From Rouxiella badensis (GTDB lineage Bacteria; Pseudomonadota; Gammaproteobacteria; Enterobacterales; Enterobacteriaceae), in the NCBI RefSeq assembly GCF_002093665.1, contig NZ_MRWE01000012.1, positions 58,542 through 122,541 of the forward strand: a stretch of DNA of 64,000 nucleotides, read 5' to 3'. The notes beneath the pieces are model-generated. The model made no database searches, was not told where the DNA came from, and worked only from the letters and a program-made list of their open reading frames with translations. The translations under genes were made by a program, and so were the position numbers. Below, in pieces: positions 10,022 to 19,300 of this stretch (position 1 is its first letter; every line of letters begins with the position of its first letter).

Positions 10022-10372
10022 ATGGCCGAAGAAACGATTTTCAGTAAAATTATCCGCCGCGAAATTCCGGCTGACGTGGTGTATCAGGACGAACTGGTGA
10101 CCGCGTTTCGCGATATCGCCCCGCAGGCGCCAAGCCATATCCTGATTATTCCCAATATCCTGATCCCGACCATGAATGACGTGACCGCCGAGCATGAAGC
10201 CGCACTGGGTCGCATGATGACCGTCGCGGCGAAAATCGCCGAGCAGGAAGGTATTGCAGAAAATGGTTACCGTTTAATTGTGAACTGCAATAAAGACGCC
10301 GGTCAGGTGGTGTATCATATCCATATGCACTTGGTGGGCGGTCATAATCTTGGCCCTCTGCTGTCGCGTTAA
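10022..10372 (+). CDS. hinT: Purine nucleoside phosphoramidase (HIT family)
   Basis: HinT hydrolyses adenosine 5'-phosphoramidates, including aminoacyl-AMP species. The 116-residue protein carries the C-terminal histidine triad HIHMHLVGG (His99, His101, His103) that defines the HIT family, with the [14 protein letters not shown] segment before it. It heads the hinT-ycfL-lpoB-thiK-nagZ-ycfP run, the same order as E. coli. Confidence 0.97.
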   Translation: MAEETIFSKIIRREIPADVVYQDELVTAFRDIAPQAPSHILIIPNILIPTMNDVTAEHEAALGRMMTVAAKIAEQEGIAENGYRLIVNCNKDAGQVVYHIHMHLVGGHNLGPLLSR

Positions 10373-10436
10373 CACGCGGTTTCGCCATCAGGATGCCCGC
10401 TGCTGCGGGTGTTCTAGCGCTTATTGAGGGAAGGTT

Positions 10437-10805
10437 ATGCGATTTTTGATTGCCTGTGCGATGTTGCTTTGTCTGGCAGGATGCAGTACGAAACCGGGCA
10501 TTGCGCTGAATAATCAGCAAACGGTTATCATGGAGTCGCCGGTCTTGACCGCAGGGATTATCCCAGGCGAGCCGTCACTTTCCAACGACGAAGGACGCCA
10601 AAAGGCGACGCTGACGCTCAGCAATAATCAGTCTAAACCGATACAGATACACTATGTATTCTATTGGTATGATAAGCAGGGGTTGGACCTGCTGCCGTTT
10701 GCTGCGCCGCGAACCATTACCGTTCCAGCAAATTCCGACGCCGATATCTATTCGCTTAACGGCAATCTTGATGCGTACAGTGTACGTGTCCACCTTTACC
10801 TTTAA
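10437..10805 (+). CDS. ycfL: YcfL family lipoprotein
   Basis: This 122-residue protein has a lipoprotein signal with lipobox LAGC (Cys16) and a DUF1425-type beta-rich domain. Its place between hinT and lpoB identifies it as YcfL. Function is unknown; the neighbouring lpoB suggests an envelope role but this is only inference. The ATG follows a GAGGGAAGG ribosome site. Confidence 0.9.
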   Translation: MRFLIACAMLLCLAGCSTKPGIALNNQQTVIMESPVLTAGIIPGEPSLSNDEGRQKATLTLSNNQSKPIQIHYVFYWYDKQGLDLLPFAAPRTITVPANSDADIYSLNGNLDAYSVRVHLYL

Positions 10806-10826
10806 TTTCCCGTAGGGAGAGGGTTG

Positions 10827-11444
10827 ATGAAAAAGTATTTAATCGTGGCATTGGCAACTTTAGCGTTAAGCGGTTGTATTTCCACCCAGCAAGAACAACA
10901 AGAGCAGCAACAGCCTCAGACACCACCGCCGACGACCGCGCCTATCACCACCGTGCCGCCTATCGGTACGCCTGAGACCTCGGGTCAGCCGCCGGTTGAA
11001 ACTATTCCTCAGCCGCCGAAACTGCAATCCATCGACTGGAGCGCAACGGTACAGCCGTTAGTGGCGAAAATGCTCAAGGCTGACGGCGTTCAGTCTGGCA
11101 GCGTTTTACTGTTGGATAACGTGAAGAACAGCACTAACGGTTCGCTGCAAACCGGTAAAATAACCGATGCAATGCATACCGCACTGGCGTCTAACAACAC
11201 CTTCACCGTGGTTCCGGCTTCGCAGCTGGCGAGCGCCAAACAGGCGATGGGCCTTTCTGCCGACGACAACCTGGTCTCGCGCAGCAAGGCGATTGCGCTG
11301 GCGCGTCAGGTCAATGCCCAGTATGTGCTGTACAGCGATGCGAGCGGCAACGTGAAATCGCCAACGCTCGATATGCAGCTGATGACCGTGCAGACCGGTG
11401 AAATTGTCTGGTCTGGCAGCGGTGCCGTTCAAAATCAACAGTAG
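10827..11444 (+). CDS. lpoB: Penicillin-binding protein activator LpoB
   Basis: LpoB is an outer-membrane lipoprotein that crosses the peptidoglycan and activates PBP1b. The sequence shows a signal with lipobox LSGC (Cys17) and a disordered Gln/Pro/Thr-rich linker to about residue 65. The globular domain includes ADGVQSGSVLL and TNGSLQTGKITDA. The ATG at 10827 follows GGGAGAGG; the codon three bases upstream is TTG. The linker composition differs from E. coli, but length (205 residues) and domain agree. It overlaps the probable thiK start. Confidence 0.95.
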   Translation: MKKYLIVALATLALSGCISTQQEQQEQQQPQTPPPTTAPITTVPPIGTPETSGQPPVETIPQPPKLQSIDWSATVQPLVAKMLKADGVQSGSVLLLDNVKNSTNGSLQTGKITDAMHTALASNNTFTVVPASQLASAKQAMGLSADDNLVSRSKAIALARQVNAQYVLYSDASGNVKSPTLDMQLMTVQTGEIVWSGSGAVQNQQ

Positions 11445-12285
11445 TTTACGCAGTCTCGTTGAAAAACATCTTCCGGCGGATTATTCCGCCGGTTGTGTTT
11501 TTACTCCGGTAGAAGGGTTGAGCAGCGAAAGCTGGCGGATTGAATCGCCCACGCATCGCTATCTTGCCCGCCTTGAATCGGCTGAAAAACAGTTGCTGGG
11601 GATCGACCGGCGGCGTGAAAACCGCCTGCTGCGCCACCTCTCTTCCACGGGCATCGCGCCTCAGGTCTTGCGTTGGGCGTATCCCTGGCTGGTGGTGAGT
11701 TGGGTGGACGGCGAAACGCTGAGTCAGGCGCTGTTTTTCTCCGCCGAGCAGCAGCGGCAGTTGGCGGCCTTGTTGGCCCGACTGCACGGCGTTGCGCCGC
11801 AGGGCGAGGTGCTGGATATCCGACGGCGGCTGGGGCGATACTGGCAGGCGATTGACCGGCGGCGTTTGACACCGGCGTGGCTGCGAGTGCATCAGCGAAT
11901 GATGAAACGCTCGCCGCCAAAGGCGCTGAAGACGGCGGTGACACACATGGATATTCATCCTGAAAATGGGGTCGTGAGTCCGCAGGGCACGCGCCTCATC
12001 GACTGGGAATACGCGGTTTCTGCCGATATCGCACTGGAGTTCGCCGCCTTGTTTCGCGGCAATGGCTACAGTCCGTCTCAGCAATCGCAGCTGTTGCTGG
12101 ACTATGCCCGGTGCGGCGGATACCCCGACCTTGTGCGGCTTGAGGCGCAGATCCGCCTCTGGCAACCTTGGCTCGATTATCTGATGTTAATGTGGTTTGA
12201 AGTGCGTTGGCAGCAAACCGCCGATGCGCGCTATACGCTTTGGGCGCAGCCTCTGCGCCAGCAATTATTTTCTGAATTTCAGTAA
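11422..12285 (+). CDS. thiK: Thiamine kinase
   Basis: ThiK phosphorylates thiamine to thiamine monophosphate in salvage. It has an aminoglycoside-phosphotransferase-like kinase fold with the Brenner-type catalytic loop THMDIHPEN and a metal-binding LIDWEY motif in the C-terminal half. The chosen GTG at 11422 gives an N-terminus (MPFK) like that of E. coli ThiK and overlaps lpoB by 23 bases; an in-frame GTG at 11398 would add eight residues. No clear ribosome site is visible, so coupling to lpoB translation is likely. Start confidence is moderate; identity is firm. Confidence 0.9.
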   Translation: MPFKINSSLRSLVEKHLPADYSAGCVFTPVEGLSSESWRIESPTHRYLARLESAEKQLLGIDRRRENRLLRHLSSTGIAPQVLRWAYPWLVVSWVDGETLSQALFFSAEQQRQLAALLARLHGVAPQGEVLDIRRRLGRYWQAIDRRRLTPAWLRVHQRMMKRSPPKALKTAVTHMDIHPENGVVSPQGTRLIDWEYAVSADIALEFAALFRGNGYSPSQQSQLLLDYARCGGYPDLVRLEAQIRLWQPWLDYLMLMWFEVRWQQTADARYTLWAQPLRQQLFSEFQ

Positions 12286-12299
12286 AGGAGTAGTGGGTC

Positions 12300-13334
12300 T
12301 TGGGTCCAGTAATGTTAGACGTCGCCAGCTATGAGCTGGATGCTGAAGAGCGTGAGATTTTACAACACCCGCTGGTCGGTGGCCTGATCCTGTTTACCCG
12401 CAACTACCACGACGTGGATCAGTTGCAGGAGTTGATCCGCCAGATTCGCGCGGCGTCCCGCGAACGTCTGGTGCTGGCAGTCGATCAGGAAGGGGGCAGG
12501 GTGCAGCGCTTTCGTGAAGGTTTTACCCGTATTCCGGCGGCGCAATCTTTTGCAGCTTTGAACGATGAACCTGAGGCCGGACGTCTGGCCGAAGAGGCGG
12601 GTTGGCTGATGGCGGCAGAAATGATCGCCATGGACATCGACATAAGCTTCGCGCCGGTCCTGGATATCGGCCACATCAGCGCCGCTATCGGTGAACGTTC
12701 GTTCCATGAAAATCCACAGAAGGCACTGGATATCGCCGAGCGCTATATCCGCGGCATGCACGCCGCAGGAATGAAGGTCACCGGCAAGCACTTCCCGGGT
12801 CATGGCGCGGTCACCGCAGACTCACACAAAGAGACGCCGTTCGACTCACGCCCGCTTGAGGTGATTCGCGCTCATGATATGGCGATTTTCCGCCAGCTTA
12901 TTGAACGCAAGATGCTCGACGCGGTGATGCCGGCACACGTGATTTATACTCAGGCTGACCCACGTCCTGCCAGTGGTTCGCCCTACTGGCTGAAACAGAT
13001 CCTGCGTCAGGAACTGGGTTTCAACGGCGTGATTTTCTCCGACGATTTGTCGATGGAAGGCGCGGCGGTGATGGGCAGCTACGCCGAACGCGGTCAGGCT
13101 TCTCTCGATGCCGGTTGCGATATGATTCTGGTGTGCAACAACCGCGACGGTGCGGTCAGCGTGCTGGATAACTTGTCTCCAGTCAAAGCGGACAAGGTGG
13201 CGGGCTTGTACCATGGTGGGGCCTATCAGGGTAAATCCAGTCGTCAGGCTTTGCGAGACACTCGCCGTTGGCAGCGTTCTCACCAAGAGCTTACGGCGCT
13301 GAATGAGCGCTGGCAGGCGCACAAGCAGGCCTGA
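12300..13334 (+). CDS. nagZ: Beta-N-acetylglucosaminidase
   Basis: NagZ removes GlcNAc from anhydro-muropeptides in the cytoplasm and so shapes the signals that induce AmpC beta-lactamase. The GH3 signature [15 protein letters not shown] contains His176 and the nucleophile Asp248 lies in [10 protein letters not shown], both at E. coli positions. The start is TTG at 12300 after an AAGGAG site; E. coli NagZ shares the GPVMLDV N-terminus. It lies 14 bases after thiK. Confidence 0.97.
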   Translation: MGPVMLDVASYELDAEEREILQHPLVGGLILFTRNYHDVDQLQELIRQIRAASRERLVLAVDQEGGRVQRFREGFTRIPAAQSFAALNDEPEAGRLAEEAGWLMAAEMIAMDIDISFAPVLDIGHISAAIGERSFHENPQKALDIAERYIRGMHAAGMKVTGKHFPGHGAVTADSHKETPFDSRPLEVIRAHDMAIFRQLIERKMLDAVMPAHVIYTQADPRPASGSPYWLKQILRQELGFNGVIFSDDLSMEGAAVMGSYAERGQASLDAGCDMILVCNNRDGAVSVLDNLSPVKADKVAGLYHGGAYQGKSSRQALRDTRRWQRSHQELTALNERWQAHKQA

Positions 13335-13391
13335 CAGCGCGTTAGCTGTTTCAGGCTTTTGCAGTGATACCGAGGTTTAATGAGGAAAGAT

Positions 13392-13934
13392 ATGATCATT
13401 TATCTGCATGGCTTTGACTCAACCAGTCCGGGTAATCATGAAAAGGTGTTACAGCTACAGTTTATTGACCCCGACGTGCGCTTTATCAGCTACAGCACGC
13501 TGCATCCGCGTCACGACATGCAGCACCTGCTTAAGGAAGTTGATAAGGCGTTGCAACAGGCTCCAGACCCACATACGGTGATTTGCGGCGTGGGTCTGGG
13601 AGGCTATTGGGCAGAACGGATCGGCTTTTTATGCGGCGTTCGTCAGGTGATGTTCAACCCCAATTTGTCACCACAGAACAACATGACAGGCAAGATAGAC
13701 AGGCCAGAAGAGTACGTTGATATTGCGACCAAATGTATCAGTGATTTTAGAGAGAAAAACCGCGGTCGCTGTCTGGTTATCCTCTCGCGTGACGACGGTG
13801 TCCTCGACAGCGCCGAAACGGCCAAGGCTCTCTCTCCCTATTATTCTATCGTCTGGGACCAGGTTCAAAGCCATAAGTTTAAGGATATCTCGGTCCATTT
13901 GCAGCGAATCAACGCCTTCAAAAATCTTTCCTGA
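13392..13934 (+). CDS. ycfP: YcfP (UPF0227) esterase-fold protein
   Basis: This 180-residue alpha/beta-hydrolase-like protein is highly conserved in enterics but has no established reaction. It starts with the strand [10 protein letters not shown], has [10 protein letters not shown] in the nucleophile-elbow position (Gly replaces the usual Ser, as in the family) and [11 protein letters not shown] near the end. The ATG at 13392 follows GAGGAAAG and matches the E. coli start; an in-frame ATG at 13380 would overlap the ribosome site. Confidence 0.93.
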   Translation: MIIYLHGFDSTSPGNHEKVLQLQFIDPDVRFISYSTLHPRHDMQHLLKEVDKALQQAPDPHTVICGVGLGGYWAERIGFLCGVRQVMFNPNLSPQNNMTGKIDRPEEYVDIATKCISDFREKNRGRCLVILSRDDGVLDSAETAKALSPYYSIVWDQVQSHKFKDISVHLQRINAFKNLS

Positions 13935-14020
13935 AAAATAGTCTCTTTGCGTCCCGGTGCTAACTGATTGAATAGCAAGATGCAAAATTTTTGTTACCTC
14001 TGGGACGCAGTCAAAAAGAA

Positions 14021-14046
14021 TTGATGCAGATCAATTTTGGTATAAT
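14021..14046 (+). promoter_or_regulatory. ndh: ndh promoter with FNR box
   Basis: TTGATGCAGATCAA (14021-14034) is a perfect FNR palindrome (TTGAT-N4-ATCAA). It lies directly upstream of an extended -10 element TGGTATAAT, whose TATAAT is at 14041-14046. FNR bound here would cover the -35 to -10 region, fitting the known anaerobic repression of ndh, although in E. coli the sites sit further upstream. Confidence 0.8.
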
Positions 14047-14103
14047 CATCCGACTCCCGCATGTTATCCTCGTCTTTCAAGATGATTTAACTTGAGCAAC
14101 CCT

Positions 14104-14142
14104 ATGTTATCTAAGGATAATAACGTTACCCTTAGATAACAT
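14104..14142. repeat. 13-bp inverted repeat in the ndh leader
   Basis: ATGTTATCTAAGG (14104-14116) and its exact reverse complement (14130-14142) flank a 13-base loop containing the palindrome TAACGTTA. The hairpin ends 13 bases before the ndh ribosome site and is not followed by a T run, so it is not an ordinary terminator. It could be an mRNA structure or an operator. Confidence 0.75.
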
Positions 14143-14167
14143 TTGGTTTACATTTGAGGGAGTCATA

Positions 14168-15472
14168 GTGACTGAAGCAAAGAAGAAAATTGTGATTATC
14201 GGCGGTGGAGCGGGCGGTCTTGAGCTTGCAACCAGCCTGGGTCACAAACTTGGCCGTAGCAAGAAGGCCGAGATAGTGTTGGTGGACCGCAACCACAGCC
14301 ACCTGTGGAAGCCTCTGCTGCATGAAGTCGCCACCGGAAGCCTGGATGACGGCGTTGACGCGTTGAGCTATCTTGCCCACGCGCGCAATCATGGATTCAC
14401 ATTCCAAATCGGTACACTGACCGATATCAACCGCGAAAATAAAAGCATTAAGCTGGCCGAAATCCGTGACACCAACGGAGAGCTGCTGGTGCCTGAGCGC
14501 GATCTGGACTATGACCAACTGGTGATGGCGCTGGGCAGTACTTCTAACGACTTCGGCACGCCGGGCGTGAAAGAAAACTGCATTTTCCTGGATAACCCGC
14601 ATCAGGCACACCGTTTCCACAATGAAATGTTAAATCTGTTCCTTAAATATTCGGCCAATCCCGATAAACAGGGCACCGTTAACATCGCTATCGTGGGCGG
14701 CGGCGCGACCGGCGTTGAGCTTTCTGCCGAGCTGCACAACGCGGTGAAAGAGCTGCACAGCTACGGTTTCGAAGGTCTGGACAGTCAGGCGCTGAACGTA
14801 ACGCTGGTTGAGGCCGGTGAACGTATTCTTCCTGCTTTGCCGCCGCGCATTTCTGCCGCTGCACATCAGGAACTGACCAAGATTGGTGTTCGCGTATTGA
14901 CCAAAACCATGGTGACCAGCGCCGAGAAAAACGGGCTAAACACCAAAGACGGCGAATTTATCGAAGCCGATCTGATGGTGTGGGCTGCGGGGATTAAAGC
15001 TCCTGATTTCATGAAAGATATCGCGGGTCTTGAGACCAACCGTATCAATCAGCTGGTGGTTGAGCCTACGCTGCAAACCACGCGTGACCCAGATATTTAC
15101 GCGATCGGTGACTGTGCTTCCTGCGCTCTGCCGGCGGGCGGGTTTGTGCCTCCGCGCGCACAGTCTGCGCACCAGATGGCCTCACGTTGCTATGCCAACA
15201 TTCTGGCGCAGCGCAGCGGTCAGAGCCTGAAGCCGTACGTTTATAAGGACCACGGTTCACTGGTTTCGCTTTCGCGCTTTAGCACCGTCGGCAGCCTGAT
15301 GGGTAACCTGACCAAGGGCTCGATGATGATTGAAGGTCGCCTGGCACGTCTGGTCTATGTTTCCTTGTACCGTATGCATCAGATTGCGCTGCACGGGTAT
15401 GTAAAAACAGGCCTGATGATGTTTGTTGGCAGAATTAACCGCGTGCTTCGTCCGCGTCTTAAACTGCACTAA
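14168..15472 (+). CDS. ndh: NADH dehydrogenase II
   Basis: Ndh is the single-subunit, non-proton-pumping NADH:quinone oxidoreductase, attached to the inner membrane. The 434-residue protein has the N-terminal FAD motif [11 protein letters not shown], a second dinucleotide motif [15 protein letters not shown] for NADH, the FAD motif YAIGDCAS, and an amphipathic C-terminal region that anchors it. The start is GTG at 14168 after a GAGGGAG site. FNR control is likely from the upstream box. Confidence 0.97.
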   Translation: MTEAKKKIVIIGGGAGGLELATSLGHKLGRSKKAEIVLVDRNHSHLWKPLLHEVATGSLDDGVDALSYLAHARNHGFTFQIGTLTDINRENKSIKLAEIRDTNGELLVPERDLDYDQLVMALGSTSNDFGTPGVKENCIFLDNPHQAHRFHNEMLNLFLKYSANPDKQGTVNIAIVGGGATGVELSAELHNAVKELHSYGFEGLDSQALNVTLVEAGERILPALPPRISAAAHQELTKIGVRVLTKTMVTSAEKNGLNTKDGEFIEADLMVWAAGIKAPDFMKDIAGLETNRINQLVVEPTLQTTRDPDIYAIGDCASCALPAGGFVPPRAQSAHQMASRCYANILAQRSGQSLKPYVYKDHGSLVSLSRFSTVGSLMGNLTKGSMMIEGRLARLVYVSLYRMHQIALHGYVKTGLMMFVGRINRVLRPRLKLH

Positions 15473-15483
15473 ACGTTTGACCC

Positions 15484-15510
15484 GCCTCCGATTTTTTTTA
15501 AATCGGAGGC
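15484..15510. repeat. Hairpin downstream of ndh
   Basis: GCCTCCGATTT pairs perfectly with AAATCGGAGGC (11 bp) around a T-rich loop, 12 bases after the ndh stop. T residues lie in the loop, not after the stem, so it may protect the 3' end or be an atypical terminator. Confidence 0.6.
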
Positions 15511-15660
15511 TGAATCGATTCGAGCCATAGACTGTTGGCTTTTTACTGCCACTCTCTCGCACTTCTCTTAAGAATCCTCCCAATTCCTGCTTCACCTGCA
15601 CTTTATCTGTTGGTTTTATCCAAAAGTCTTATTGTCCCTCGGACGCTAATTGCGCAAACT

Positions 15661-15689
15661 TTGACACAGGTTCAAACGAACTCTTTACA
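15661..15689 (+). promoter_or_regulatory. Possible ycfJ promoter
   Basis: TTGACA (15661-15666), a 17-base spacer and TTTACA (15684-15689) form a plausible sigma70 promoter about 90 bases before the ycfJ start, in an otherwise featureless 300-base gap after ndh. Confidence 0.5.
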
Positions 15690-15775
15690 GCAGGCGATTC
15701 ACGCACGCCGTTTCCTCAGAGGGATTTTGTTAGGGGGGAGCAAAATGCGTGGTAACACTTTCAGGAGGATGTCCT

Positions 15776-16318
15776 GTGAATAAGTCAATGTTAGCTGGCG
15801 TCGGGATCGGCGTTGCTGCGGCACTGGGTGTCGCAGCTGTAGCAAGTATGAACGTATTTTCTTCTGGTCCGCAGTATGCGCAGGTCGTAAGCGCGACACC
15901 GATTAAAGAAACCACCAAAACGCCTCGTCAGGAGTGTCGGAACGTGACGGTAACGCATCGTCGTCCGGTACAAGACGAGAATCAGATTGCGGGTTCTTTA
16001 CTGGGGGCAGTAGCGGGTGGGGTAATAGGCCATCAGTTCGGCAGTGGGCGCGGACGCAGCCTGGCCACGGTAGCGGGTGCCTTGGGTGGCGGCTATGCAG
16101 GGAACCGCGTACAGAGCAGCATGCAGGATAACGACACCTACTCCACGCAGAGACAACGTTGCACCACGGTCTATGACAAGTCGGAGAAAATGCTGGGCTA
16201 TGACGTCACCTATAAAATTGGCGACCAGCAGGGCAAAGTGCGGATGGACCACGATCCGGGCACCAAGATCCCATTGGATAAAAGCGGTCAGCTTGAGTTG
16301 ACCTCAACGCGTAGCTAA
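15776..16318 (+). CDS. ycfJ: YcfJ glycine-zipper envelope protein
   Basis: YcfJ is a 180-residue envelope protein with an N-terminal hydrophobic segment and a glycine-zipper 2TM region (LLGAVAGGVIGHQFGSG). Cysteines occur in the flanking RQECRNVTVTHRR and QRQRCTTVYDKSE segments. Function is unknown. The GTG at 15776 follows AGGAGG by seven bases and gives the E. coli N-terminus NKSMLAG. In E. coli bhsA, comR and ldtC follow before mfd; here mfd is adjacent. Confidence 0.93.
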   Translation: MNKSMLAGVGIGVAAALGVAAVASMNVFSSGPQYAQVVSATPIKETTKTPRQECRNVTVTHRRPVQDENQIAGSLLGAVAGGVIGHQFGSGRGRSLATVAGALGGGYAGNRVQSSMQDNDTYSTQRQRCTTVYDKSEKMLGYDVTYKIGDQQGKVRMDHDPGTKIPLDKSGQLELTSTRS

Positions 16319-16336
16319 TCGCCAAATCCTAAAAAT

Positions 16337-16367
16337 AAAAACCTGAGTTTTTAGCTCAGGTTTTTTT
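16337..16367. terminator. Bidirectional terminator between ycfJ and mfd
   Basis: AACCTGAG and CTCAGGTT form an 8-bp stem with A/T tracts on both sides, so it can stop transcription from ycfJ (+) and mfd (-), whose 3' ends converge here. Confidence 0.85.
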
Positions 16368-16389
16368 ATGGCGGTTATTCAGGAAATCG

Positions 16390-19300
16390 TCAGGCGGGAA
16401 GCTGGTGCCCGGCGAACTCCTCAAGCAGTTCATCGACAAATTTCAGGCGTTTCGGTCTGTCGGTCAGGTCCAGCATAAACTTCAGCTTGCTCGGGCCGTC
16501 CAGTCGGTACACCTGAGGCTGCTTCTGGAGTAAACCAATCAGATACCCCGGATCGACGCGGTTTTTGTCGCTGAATTCGATGAAACCGCCGCGCTCGTTG
16601 CCCTCGATGCGCTTAATCCCCAACGCTTTCGCCTTGAGTCGCAGCACGGCGATGCTCAGCAGGTTACGCGCACCGTCTGGCAGGGTGCCGAAACGGTCAA
16701 TCAGCTCTACGCGCAGTTCATCGACTTCCTGCTGGCTGCGTGCGCTGGCGATACGTTTGTACAGCGACAGGCGGGTGTTGACGTCAGGAATAAACTCCTC
16801 GGGCAGCAGCGCAGGCATACGCATCTCAACCTCGGTCTGGCTGGTAGTGAGGTCTTCGAGAGACGGCTCGCGCCCCTCTTTCAGCGCATCGACGGCGTTT
16901 TCCAGCAGCTCCATGTACAGCGAGAAGCCGATGGTAGTCATCTGGCCGCTCTGATCTTCGCCGAGCAGTTCGCCTGCACCGCGGATCTCAAGATCGTGCG
17001 TCGCCAGAGCGAAGCCCGCACCCAGATCCTCGAGTGAGGCGATCGCCTCGAGGCGTTTGTGCGCATCCGCCGACATCGCCTTCGGATTTGGCGTCAGCAG
17101 ATAAGCGTAAGCCTGATGGTGAGAACGTCCCACGCGACCACGGAGCTGGTGTAGCTGCGCCAGGCCCAAGTGGTCGGCACGTTCAATAATAATGGTATTG
17201 GCAGTTGGAATATCGATACCGGTTTCGATAATCGTGGTGCAGACCAGCACGTTGAAACGCTGGTGGTGGAAGTCGTTCATCACCCGTTCGAGATCGCGTT
17301 CGCGCATCTGGCCGTGGCCGATCGCAATGCGCGCTTCAGGGACCAGCTCCGCCAGACGTTCCGTGGCCTTGTCGATGTTTGCCACGTCGTTATACAGGTA
17401 GTAAACCTGCCCACCGCGCAGGATTTCACGCAGGATAGCCTCGCGAACCACTAAATTGTCGTATTCGCGAACGAAGGTCTTCACCGCCAGACGGCGTGCC
17501 GGTGGCGTAGCGATAATTGACAGGTCACGCATGCCGCTCATTGCCATGTTCAGCGTACGAGGAATCGGTGTGGCGGTCAGGGTCAGAATATCGACATCGG
17601 CGCGCATCGCTTTGATACGTTCCTTGTGCCGCACGCCGAAACGGTGCTCTTCATCGACTATCAGCAGGCCGAGATCTTTCCAGCGCAGGTCGCTCTGCAA
17701 CAGCTTGTGGGTGCCGATAATGATATCGACCTTGCCCTCAATGGCCTCTTCCAGCACCGCCTGCTGCTCTTTGGCGCTGCGAAAACGCGACATCATCTCA
17801 ATGCGCACAGGCCAGTTAGCGAAGCGATCGCGGAAGTTGTCGAAGTGCTGCTGCGCCAGCAGAGTGGTCGGTACCAGCACCGCAACCTGCTTGTTGTTGG
17901 AAACCGCGAGGAACGCGGCGCGCATCGCGACTTCGGTTTTACCAAAGCCTACGTCGCCACAGACCAGACGGTCCATCGCCAGCGGCTGAGTCATGTCAGT
18001 CAGCACCGCGTTGATGGCCTGCGACTGGTCCGGCGTGGTTTCAAACGGGAAGGTCTGGCAGAACAGCTGATACTGTTCTTTGTCATGCTTGAAGGCAAAA
18101 CCGGCTTTGGCTTCGCGCTGGGCGTAGATGTCGAGCAGTTCAGCGGCTACGTCACGAACCTTCTCTGCCGCCTTCTGCCGTGCCTTGGACCAGGCTTCGC
18201 CACCGAGTTTATGCAGTGGCGCGGTTTCGTCTGCGCCACCGGCGTAGCGGCTTATCAGATGCAGCGACGAGACCGGTACGTAAAGCTTGTCTTCACCGGC
18301 GTAGGTGAGGATCAGGTATTCCGCTTTGATACCGCCGGCTTCGAGGGTCGTCAGGCCGAGATAGCGGCCGACGCCGTGTTCGAGGTGGACCACAGGTTGT
18401 CCGGGGCGCAGCTCGGCGAGGTTGCGGATAAGCGTATCGGTGTTGATAGCACGGCGCGTATCCTGACGGCGGCGGGCCACGCGCTCACCCAGCATGTCGC
18501 TTTCACAGACCAGTGCCAGCTGTTTTTGGTTATCGAGAAAGCCTTTTTCACACGCGCCTATCATGATGTAGCGACCCGGTGCGGTAGCCTCTTCGATGCG
18601 CTCAATCAGGGTCGGATTCAGCTTGATACGGCCCAGCAGGTCCTGCAGCGTCTCGCGGCGGCCCTCACTCTCGACCGAGAACACCAGACTGCCGCCAAAG
18701 GATTCGTTGAAACGGCGCAGGTTGTCCATCGGCGCCTTGTTTTGTGGCACCACGGAGAGGTCTGGTAACGGCTGATAGTCCAGGTTGGTGTTGGCGCTTT
18801 TTTCCGGCAGTCGCTCGGCCTTGAGCTGAATACGCGGCCATTTTTTTAGCTCTGAATAGAGGCCATCCACCTTGAGCCACAGCAGGTCAGGCTCAACCAG
18901 CGGGCGCATTGGATCAATGCGGCGGCTCTCGTAGCGCTGCACCACGTCCTGCCAGAAGCGTTCGGCGGCGTGTTCCAGGTCACCGGTGTTCAGCACCAGC
19001 GTATTTTCTGGCAGATAGCTGAACAGCGTGCTCAGCGGCTGGCTAAAGAACAGTGGCTGCCAGTATTCGATACCGGCGGGGAAGGTGCCTTTACTCACCT
19101 GCTGGTAAACGTGCTCGGCGTCGCGGCGCACCTCGAACTTCTCGCGGAACTGGCTGCGGAACAGCTCGATAGCGTTCTTGTCGGTCGGGAATTCGTGCGC
19201 GGGCAACAGATTAATAGACTCGACTTCGCTCAGCGTACGCTGGGTATCGACGTCAAACAGACGCAGGCTGTCAATCTCGTCATCGAAGAAGTCGATGCGG

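Noticed and set aside
13948..14009. 8-bp inverted repeat TGCGTCCC/GGGACGCA upstream of ndh
   Set aside because: Arms are 46 bases apart, with no supporting inner structure; it could be chance.
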